Assembly (NCBI GenBank): GCA_009379845.1
Contig: WHSZ01000023.1
Span: 1 to 64,000 of the forward strand
Reading direction: 5' to 3'
Origin: Pseudonocardiaceae bacterium
GTDB lineage: Bacteria; Actinomycetota; Actinomycetes; Mycobacteriales; Pseudonocardiaceae
Length of the DNA stretch: 64,000 bases
Shown: positions 1-6,018 of the stretch, in pieces
Numbering within the stretch: the stretch's first letter is position 1
How the letters are laid out: each line of letters opens with the position of its first letter
Notes under the pieces: generated by a model
What the model saw: the letters and a program-made list of their open reading frames with translations, nothing else
Database searches by the model: none
What the model was told of the DNA's origin: nothing
Program-made: the position numbers and the translations under genes

Positions 1-878
1 CGCCGCCACATCTCCGCGTAGCTCTCGCGGTCCTTGCGGCGGTCCTTCGTGCCGTATTCGATGAACGTGCCGATGGCCGCGTCCACCACGGCGTGGTTGT
101 TCCACCAGGCGTAGCGCAGGTCGCGTTCGAGCAGCTGGTGGTTGCTCTCGTCGGACAGCGCCATCAGCAGCGTCGCGTAGCCGTTGCTGATGTGCCGGGA
201 TTCGTCGGACTGCACGGAGTGGAACACCGTCGGCAGCAGGTAGTCGCCGTTCGCGGCTGCTTCCGCTGGCATGGCGACGAACAGGGTGTTGGTGAACGCC
301 GTCTCGGCCACGATGGTCAGGTAGATGCTCGCCGCGGTGATGGCGTCACCGGTGATGAAGCCCTCGGCGAACTGGCGGCCGATGGTGCCGCAGTAGTCGT
401 TCTGGAAGTTGCGCAGGCTCGAGTTGAAGCCGGCAGGGTCGATGTAGTTCTGCATGTACAGGCGCTTCAGGTTCTGCTGAATCGTGGAGTGCCTGACCTC
501 GTCGATCATCTGAATCGCTTGCCCGTTGTGCAGTTCCGGGTTCGGCACGGTGCGGAACAGCAGCGGCATGGCGCGGGCGGCGGAGATCTCCGGAAGCGGG
601 ATGATGCTCAGGAACAGTTTCTGCCATTCCAGCCAGCGTTCCTGTACTTGGCGGAACATGTTTCCGCGGATCGCGCCGTCCTCGGCGCCGTACACGCGGT
701 GGTCCTTTTCCTCCTGCATGGGGAAGTACGAGCGCAGGACCTGCTTGAGCGGGTCCTTCTTCTTGGCTTTCCGGAACGTGTAATCGGTTCCGTACTGCGA
801 AACCGGCTCGTGGTAGGCCGGTTCCCAGGACAATTCCTGGATCTTCTGGTGGGCTTTCGCCACGCTCTGGCGGCTCAT
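1..878 (-). CDS. prmA: propane-type diiron monooxygenase, hydroxylase large subunit (partial)
   Basis: Catalytic alpha subunit of a soluble diiron monooxygenase of the propane 2-monooxygenase (PrmA/MimA) and THF monooxygenase (ThmA) family, which hydroxylates short alkanes, ethers, ketones or phenols using O2. About 292 residues of an expected ~540 are inside the window; the C-terminal half lies beyond the left edge. All six carboxylate/His ligands of the diiron centre can be placed: Glu97, Glu127 and His130 (DEVRH), then Glu192, Glu226 and His229 (DESRH). The start ATG follows AAGGAG by five bases. A palindrome about 95 bases upstream is the likely activator site. The remaining subunits (reductase, small subunit, coupling protein) would be further left. 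The exact substrate cannot be told from this part. Confidence 0.93.
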   Translation of the reverse strand, partial: MSRQSVAKAHQKIQELSWEPAYHEPVSQYGTDYTFRKAKKKDPLKQVLRSYFPMQEEKDHRVYGAEDGAIRGNMFRQVQERWLEWQKLFLSIIPLPEISAARAMPLLFRTVPNPELHNGQAIQMIDEVRHSTIQQNLKRLYMQNYIDPAGFNSSLRNFQNDYCGTIGRQFAEGFITGDAITAASIYLTIVAETAFTNTLFVAMPAEAAANGDYLLPTVFHSVQSDESRHISNGYATLLMALSDESNHQLLERDLRYAWWNNHAVVDAAIGTFIEYGTKDRRKDRESYAEMWR

Positions 879-971
879 GGTCACTCCTTACCCGTCGCTC
901 CTGGGCGAGCGCCGGCTGCGTGGGCACAGGACCTACACGGACGATTACAGGCCGGAACGCGGCCGAGGCGG

Positions 972-986
972 GTCTCAATATGAGAC
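972..986. promoter_or_regulatory. palindrome upstream of the monooxygenase gene (candidate activator site)
   Basis: Perfect inverted repeat GTCTCA-ATA-TGAGAC, 94-108 bases upstream of the monooxygenase start and just after the stop of the small gene at 1003. The same half-site recurs near 1306-1322 in front of the regulator. Distance and symmetry fit an upstream activating site for the MimR/AcoR-like protein encoded at 1392; binding is inferred. Confidence 0.6.
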
Positions 987-1002
987 AGCGCCAAGCGCGA
1001 GA

Positions 1003-1248
1003 TCAGGTGTCGTCCAGGATCGTCGATCGCAGGTCGGCGAGCTCCTGGCGGACGTTCTCGTTGATCCGGCTGTCGCCCTCGGGTGTTGGTGCTATGCCGA
1101 GCGCGCGGAGCAATTCCGCGGCCGGTTCACCCGGATGGCCGCTGTCCCCGAGGGTGGGATGCAAGCCGTGATCGACGAGATGGTGAAACACCACGTTGAC
1201 GATGGTCCACGGGTTGTATGTTTCCTCGGATGCGCCGTGCTCGGACAT
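1003..1248 (-). CDS. small conserved protein upstream of the monooxygenase
   Basis: An 81-residue acidic soluble protein without signal peptide or membrane segment. It contains YNPWTIVNVVFHHLVDHGLH and a following GDSG(H)PGEPAAELLRALGI stretch, which resembles small hypothetical proteins of actinobacteria; I know of no function. The ATG follows GGGAGG by seven bases. It lies in the same orientation as the diiron monooxygenase gene, 124 bases upstream, with the palindrome at 972-986 in between, so it may be read from the regulated promoter around 1306 as the first gene of that unit. A role in assembly or regulation of the monooxygenase is possible but rests only on position. Confidence 0.7.
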   Translation of the reverse strand: MSEHGASEETYNPWTIVNVVFHHLVDHGLHPTLGDSGHPGEPAAELLRALGIAPTPEGDSRINENVRQELADLRSTILDDT

Positions 1249-1305
1249 GGGATCGCCTCCCGCGGTTTTCTGACTTCCATGAGACAGCCGGGAAAGCCGC
1301 GAACG

Positions 1306-1322
1306 TGTCTCAATTTGCGACA
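1306..1322. promoter_or_regulatory. imperfect palindrome in the divergent promoter region
   Basis: TGTCTCA-ATT-TGCGACA, with one mismatch between arms, in the gap between the small reverse gene (start 1248) and the forward regulator (start 1392). A further TGAGACA half-site is at 1280-1286. The arms match the perfect palindrome at 972-986, so one protein probably binds all of them, most simply the regulator encoded next door. Confidence 0.55.
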
Positions 1323-1391
1323 TCGTCATAGCCTTATACGGCTTAGGCTGTGACAGGCGACACAGACGTTGTGCGGCGGTGGGAGGTCGAC

Positions 1392-3200
1392 GTGGTGACT
1401 TCCGCACGGCGGGCCGCTGTTCCCGCTGACGACGAGGGGCTGGCGCGCACCAGAGTCCAGTTCCTCACCTCCGAGATCGTGGAGCCCGACCAGGTGCGGG
1501 AGGCCATCTTGGCCTCGTGGTGGCGTTCCAGGCAGTTCCAGGTGCCTGCCGACCGGATCGACCTGCCATATACCTCGGACGTCGATTCGCCATTGATCGA
1601 CGGTGCGGAGCCGGTGCTGCAGCGACTCCGCGATCAACTCGACGGGCAGCCGATCAGTCTGATCCTCACCGATCAAACCGGTGTGGTGCTCACCCAGCAC
1701 ACCGGCGACACCGACCTGCACCGGCACCTGGAGAGCGTGGAGCTGGTGCCCGGCTTCAGCTACGGCGAGCGATTCGTCGGCACCAACGGGATCGGCACCG
1801 CGCTCGAGGACGGCCGGCCGACGCACGTGTTCGGGCACGAGCACTACGCCGAGCATCTGGAGAGCCTCGCCTGCGCCGGGGTGCCCATCCAGCACCCCAT
1901 CTCCGGCAAGACCATCGGCGCGGTCGATCTGACGTGCTGGCGCAAGGACGCCGGCGGGCTGCTGGTCGCGTTGGCGAGGACCACCGCCGAGCAGATCAGG
2001 CAGGCCCTGCTCACCCACAGCAATGTCCGCGAATTGGTGCTGTTCCAGTCGTATCTGAAGGCCTGCCGGCGTACCACCGGCATCGTGCTCGCGTTCAACG
2101 ACGATGTCGTGATGATGAACGACAGTGCTCGACAGCTGCTCGATCCCGCCGACCAGTCGGTGTTGCTCGGGCATGCCACGCAAGCACTGGCCGAAGGCAG
2201 GCGCACCACCGAGACCGTTGCGCTGTCCAGCGGCCGCAGGGTCCGGATGAGCTGTCGGCGGGTAGCTGGCAACCGGGAAGGCGAAGTCGCCGGCGGGGTG
2301 CTGTCCGTGAAACTTATCGAGACCGAGGAGGAGAGCGCCGAGCGCAAATTGCCGATGGTGCCGATGTTCCTGCCCGGTGTGGTCGGTTCGGCTCCGCTGT
2401 GGCTGCGCTGCAGCCACGATATCGACGCAGGCTACAGCCGGGGGGAGTGGCTGGCGTTGGCCGGCGAACAAGGTGTCGGCAAGTACGCGCTGGCCAAGGG
2501 TGTACACCAGCGGCGGAGTCCGGCGGGACGGCTGCACGCCCTTGACGCCTCGGCCGGCACCGGCAGCTGGCACGACGACCTGCGGCGCGAGCTGATCGAC
2601 GATCCGGTCGACGCACTGGTGATCCGGCGCATCGACCGGCTGGACGTCGACGCTGCCGGCACGCTGGCCACCGTGCTGGCAGAGGTCCGGGACCGCGAAG
2701 GGGCGGACGCTCCGTGGGTCGCGGTCACGCTGACCGCAGACGCCGAGACCAACCCGGAGCTGGCCGAACTGCTCGGTTTCTTTCCGCGCACCATCGGTGT
2801 TCCGCCCCTGCGCCGGCACATCGAAGACCTCAGCGAGCTGGTTCCGCTGCTGCTCAGCAGGCTCTCGCACGGCGGGGAGTTGACGTGTTCACCCGCGGCA
2901 CTGCACCTGCTCATGCGGGCGAGCTGGCCAGGCAACACCGCACAGCTTTACCGGGTGCTCAAGCAGGTCGCGAAGCGCCGCCGGACGGGAACGATCCAGC
3001 CGAGCGATCTGCCTGCCGAGTACCACACGTTCACCCGGCGGCCGCTCAACAGATTCGAGTCGGTCGAACGCGACGCCATCGTGCGTGGCCTCGAGGACGC
3101 CAACGGGAACAAGGTCCGCGCCGCGAAGCTGCTCGGCATCTCCCGCGCGACGATCTACCGGAAGATCCACGAGTACGGCATCGTCACCCCCGGTCGCTGA
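1392..3200 (+). CDS. MimR/AcoR-like transcriptional activator (GAF, degenerate AAA+, Fis HTH)
   Basis: About 602 residues. The N-terminal half carries a GAF-type sensor region (GTNGIGTALEDGRPTHVFG is typical of the AcoR group). The middle is an AAA+-like domain with a Walker A remnant (GEQGVGKYALAK) and a Walker B-like strand (ALVIRRIDRLD). The end is a Fis-type helix-turn-helix (NKVRAAKLLGISRATIYRKI). The GAFTGA loop used to contact sigma-54 is absent, which fits actinobacteria lacking sigma-54; such proteins (MimR of mycobacteria) activate diiron monooxygenase operons by another route. GGAGG at 1382-1386 supports the GTG at 1392, or the adjacent GTG at 1395. It is transcribed away from the monooxygenase and is its likely activator. 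Confidence 0.87.
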   Translation: MVTSARRAAVPADDEGLARTRVQFLTSEIVEPDQVREAILASWWRSRQFQVPADRIDLPYTSDVDSPLIDGAEPVLQRLRDQLDGQPISLILTDQTGVVLTQHTGDTDLHRHLESVELVPGFSYGERFVGTNGIGTALEDGRPTHVFGHEHYAEHLESLACAGVPIQHPISGKTIGAVDLTCWRKDAGGLLVALARTTAEQIRQALLTHSNVRELVLFQSYLKACRRTTGIVLAFNDDVVMMNDSARQLLDPADQSVLLGHATQALAEGRRTTETVALSSGRRVRMSCRRVAGNREGEVAGGVLSVKLIETEEESAERKLPMVPMFLPGVVGSAPLWLRCSHDIDAGYSRGEWLALAGEQGVGKYALAKGVHQRRSPAGRLHALDASAGTGSWHDDLRRELIDDPVDALVIRRIDRLDVDAAGTLATVLAEVRDREGADAPWVAVTLTADAETNPELAELLGFFPRTIGVPPLRRHIEDLSELVPLLLSRLSHGGELTCSPAALHLLMRASWPGNTAQLYRVLKQVAKRRRTGTIQPSDLPAEYHTFTRRPLNRFESVERDAIVRGLEDANGNKVRAAKLLGISRATIYRKIHEYGIVTPGR

Positions 3201-3282
3201 AGGGCTCCTCGCGCGTTTGTTGCCGTGTCCACGCTGCGTAGACTTGAGGTGCAGGTTCGAACCAACAAGCGAATTTCGCGGC

Positions 3283-3305
3283 ACTTGGCGATCGTGTCGC
3301 CAAGT
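3283..3305 (+). promoter_or_regulatory. hairpin-forming inverted repeat just before the cofactor operon
   Basis: Perfect 9-base arms ACTTGGCGA (3283-3291) and TCGCCAAGT (3297-3305) around TCGTG, directly followed by the AGGAG ribosome-binding site of the mobA-like gene. It could be an operator, an mRNA hairpin affecting translation, or a terminator for the preceding regulator (stop 3200), although no U-run follows. Confidence 0.5.
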
Positions 3306-3317
3306 AGGAGTATTGAC

Positions 3318-4211
3318 ATGGCGCATACTGTCTACAGTATGAACCCAGCCGCGGGAGTCGTCCTCGCCGGAGGCCGCTCCTCCAGGATGGGGACGCCGAA
3401 GGCGACACTCGGCTGGCACGGTTCCACGCTGCTCAGGCACGTCACCGGCGTTGTCGAGCGTGCGGTGGACGGGCCGGTGATCGTGGTGCGCGCTCCTGGC
3501 CAGGAGCTTCCTGAGCTGGAGCCGGGGGTCGTCGTCCACGAGGATCCCGAAGAGGGGCGCGGGCCGATGCAAGGCCTCGCCGTCGGACTCTCCTCGGCGG
3601 CGGAGCACGCCGAGACGGCATTCGTGTGCTCGACGGACCTGCCGTTTCTGCACGCGGCCTTCGTGCGCGCGGTGCTGCGCGGCTTCCAGCCCGATCCGGC
3701 TTCGGGATGGGAGGCGCCTCCCGAGGTGGTCCTCCCGTACGTCGGTGGCTACCGCCAGCCGATGGCCGCCGGGTACCGCGCCGATCTCGCCGGCCGGGTC
3801 AACAAGCTTCTCGAAGCGCAGCGGCTGCGCCCGATGCATCTGTTTGAGGAATGCCGCGTCCGGCAGATCAATGACGCCGAGTTCCTCGCCGATCCCTGGT
3901 TGGCCAAGGTCGACCCGGACCTCGACGCCGTCGTCAACGTGAACACGCCCGAGGAGTACTCGGCGGCGCACGACCGGCCACAGCCCGAGATCGTCGTGGA
4001 GCGCTACGGCGTGCTGGCCACCCGCGGCGGAGAGCGGGGAACGCGCCGGGTCAACGCGTCCAGCCTCGCGGAAGCCGCGCGGCAGGTGGGGCTGTCCTTC
4101 GACGGTCACATCGTGGCCGCCGTCAACGGGGACCAGATCCGTGGTGACGGGAAGTGGCCCCTGCTCGCCGGGGACACCGTTTCTTTCATGTCCGCGGACG
4201 CGGGTGGGTGA
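3318..4211 (+). CDS. mobA: MobA-like nucleotidyltransferase fused to a MoaD/ThiS-like tail
   Basis: A 297-residue two-domain protein. Residues ~1-215 are a MobA/MocA nucleotidyltransferase, which attaches a nucleotide to molybdopterin, with the signature VVLAGGRSSRMGTPK and an internal STDLPFL. Residues ~220-297 look like a beta-grasp MoaD/ThiS domain and end in Gly-Gly immediately before the stop, the feature MoaD/ThiS proteins need for adenylation and thiocarboxylation. Fusion of sulfur carrier and nucleotidyltransferase is unusual. First gene of an operon with an AOR, formate dehydrogenase and two MoeA genes, so it should serve the pterin cofactor of those enzymes. The ATG at 3318 follows AGGAG by seven bases; ATG 3339 would fit a shorter MobA start and would lie within the palindrome at 3324-3341. 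Confidence 0.85.
   Translation: MAHTVYSMNPAAGVVLAGGRSSRMGTPKATLGWHGSTLLRHVTGVVERAVDGPVIVVRAPGQELPELEPGVVVHEDPEEGRGPMQGLAVGLSSAAEHAETAFVCSTDLPFLHAAFVRAVLRGFQPDPASGWEAPPEVVLPYVGGYRQPMAAGYRADLAGRVNKLLEAQRLRPMHLFEECRVRQINDAEFLADPWLAKVDPDLDAVVNVNTPEEYSAAHDRPQPEIVVERYGVLATRGGERGTRRVNASSLAEAARQVGLSFDGHIVAAVNGDQIRGDGKWPLLAGDTVSFMSADAGG
3324..3341. promoter_or_regulatory. perfect palindrome at the start of the cofactor operon (candidate operator)
   Basis: Arms CATACTGT and ACAGTATG around CT. It lies inside the first codons if translation begins at 3318, and its last three bases are the alternative ATG. A TTGACA hexamer at 3313-3318 lies just upstream, so a promoter with an overlapping operator is possible. 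The core TGTCTACA is shared with the palindrome at 30808-30827 and resembles FadR-type GntR operators. Confidence 0.5.
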
Positions 4212-4215
4212 GCGC

Positions 4216-6018
4216 ATGAGGGCGACACCTGGTGGCTACTGCGGCCAAGCGCTCGTCGTGGACGTGTCGGACGGCTCGACGAGGACATTGCCGCTGCCCG
4301 ACGACGTGCTACGCGACTACCTCGGTGGTGCCGGCCTCGGCACCTGGCTGCTGACCGAGCTCAGCCCGGCAGGTGCGGGCCCGCTGGAACCCGCCGCGCC
4401 GCTGGCGTTCGTGTTCTCCCCGCTGGTGGGGACCCCGCTGACGACCAGCGCCAAGTTCGCGGTGGTAGCCAAGTCCCCGCTGACCGGCATGCTCAACGAT
4501 GCGCTGTCCTCCAGTCACTTCGCGATCTCCGGGAAGTTCACCGGCCACGACGCCATCGTGGTCACCGGCCGCGCGCAAGCGCCGACGAACGTCCTGATCG
4601 ACGAGGACGGGGTGCGGCTCGTCGATGCGGCGGTGCAGTGGGGCATGTCGGCTGCCGAGGCCGAGGAATCGATCCGGGAGCAGCACGGCCGCAGGTGGCG
4701 GGCGGCGAGTATCGGGCAGGCCGGCGAGCGGATGGTCCGCTACGCCACCATCTCGCACGACGGGCGGCATGCCGGCCGTGGTGGGCTGGGCGCCGTGCTT
4801 GGCGCCAAGAACATCAAGTGCGTCGCGGTGCGGGGCAGCAAGCGGGTGGACGTTGCCGACCGGGAGGCAGTGCTCGTGGCGGCGAAGGACCTGCGCAACC
4901 GCTCGTTCGGGCCGGCAACCGAGAAGTACCGGGAGCTGGGCACGCTGTCCAACCTGCTGGCCTTCAACGCCATCAACACGCTGCCAACCCGGAACTTCCA
5001 GACAGCCACATTCGCCGACGCGGCCAAGCTGTCCGCGGAGGACCTCGCGGAGAGCCGATCGGTTGCCAGGTCCAGCTGCGCCTCGTGCAGCATCGGTTGC
5101 GAGCACATCTACGCGTCGAAGAACGGCAAGAAGGCGCGGGTCGAGTACGAGAACGTCTTCGCGCTCGGCCCGATGTGCGGGGTATCGGATCCCGATCACG
5201 TTCTGGACGCCAGCGCCCGCTGCGACGAACTCGGCCTGGACACCATTTCGGCCGGCGGCACGATCGCCTGGGCCATGGAATGTGTTGACCGCGAGCTGCT
5301 GGACGTCCCGTGGCTGCGGTTCGGGGATGGTGACGCGCTGGCGCGGGCGTTGGACGAGATCGGCACCCGTACCGGTATCGGGGAGCTGCTCGCCGAGGGC
5401 TCCCGGCGCGCGTCCGAGATCGTCGGGCAGGGCTCGTCGGCATTCGCCCCGCACGTCAAGGGGCTGGAGATGCCTGGATACGAGCCGCGCACGATGCAGT
5501 CGATGGCGCTGGGGCTCGCGGTCAACTCGCGCGGCGCCGACCACAACCGGTCGGGTGCTTACGAGGCGGATCTCAAAGCGGGCCTTGACCGGGTGCACGG
5601 CACGACCGAGCACGTGCGGGCCGCCATCCAGACCGAGGACCGCGCGGCGATCATGGACTCGTTGATCTTCTGCAAGTTCCTCCGCGGGGTGTTCACCGAG
5701 CCCTTCGAGGAATGGGCACACCTGCTTTCCCTGGTGACCGGCTGGGACGTGGACGCTGACGAGCTGCACGAGACGGCTCGCCGCATCGTGCTCGCCAAAC
5801 GTTCCTACAACCTGCGGGAGGGATGGACCGCGAGCGATGACTGGCTGCCCGAGCGTTTCCTCGATGGTTCGCTCGCGCTGGAGTCCGGACGGTCCGCGAC
5901 ATTGCCTCCCGAGCGGTTACGCACGATGATCGACACCTACTACCAGGAACGCGGGCTGGACAGCAATGGTCGGCCGCTGGCAATGTCGACCGATTCGAGA
6001 ACGGAGCCGAGTACATGA
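4216..6018 (+). CDS. aor: aldehyde:ferredoxin oxidoreductase, tungsten type
   Basis: A 600-residue enzyme of the AOR family, which oxidises aldehydes to carboxylic acids (or the reverse with low-potential electrons) at a tungsten bis-pterin centre. The [4Fe-4S] ligands are visible as Cys288, Cys291 and Cys295 (CASCSIGC) with Cys486 (FCKFLRG), close to the numbering of archaeal AOR. The N-terminal YLGGAGLGTWLL and central HDGRHAGRGGLGAVLGAKNI segments are typical pterin-binding parts. The ATG at 4216 is four bases after the mobA stop; the stop overlaps the next start (ATGA, 6015-6018). Most characterised AORs come from anaerobes. No separate ferredoxin subunit is encoded beside it, so the electron acceptor is unknown; the adjoining formate dehydrogenase/NADH module is a candidate. 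Confidence 0.92.
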   Translation: MRATPGGYCGQALVVDVSDGSTRTLPLPDDVLRDYLGGAGLGTWLLTELSPAGAGPLEPAAPLAFVFSPLVGTPLTTSAKFAVVAKSPLTGMLNDALSSSHFAISGKFTGHDAIVVTGRAQAPTNVLIDEDGVRLVDAAVQWGMSAAEAEESIREQHGRRWRAASIGQAGERMVRYATISHDGRHAGRGGLGAVLGAKNIKCVAVRGSKRVDVADREAVLVAAKDLRNRSFGPATEKYRELGTLSNLLAFNAINTLPTRNFQTATFADAAKLSAEDLAESRSVARSSCASCSIGCEHIYASKNGKKARVEYENVFALGPMCGVSDPDHVLDASARCDELGLDTISAGGTIAWAMECVDRELLDVPWLRFGDGDALARALDEIGTRTGIGELLAEGSRRASEIVGQGSSAFAPHVKGLEMPGYEPRTMQSMALGLAVNSRGADHNRSGAYEADLKAGLDRVHGTTEHVRAAIQTEDRAAIMDSLIFCKFLRGVFTEPFEEWAHLLSLVTGWDVDADELHETARRIVLAKRSYNLREGWTASDDWLPERFLDGSLALESGRSATLPPERLRTMIDTYYQERGLDSNGRPLAMSTDSRTEPST

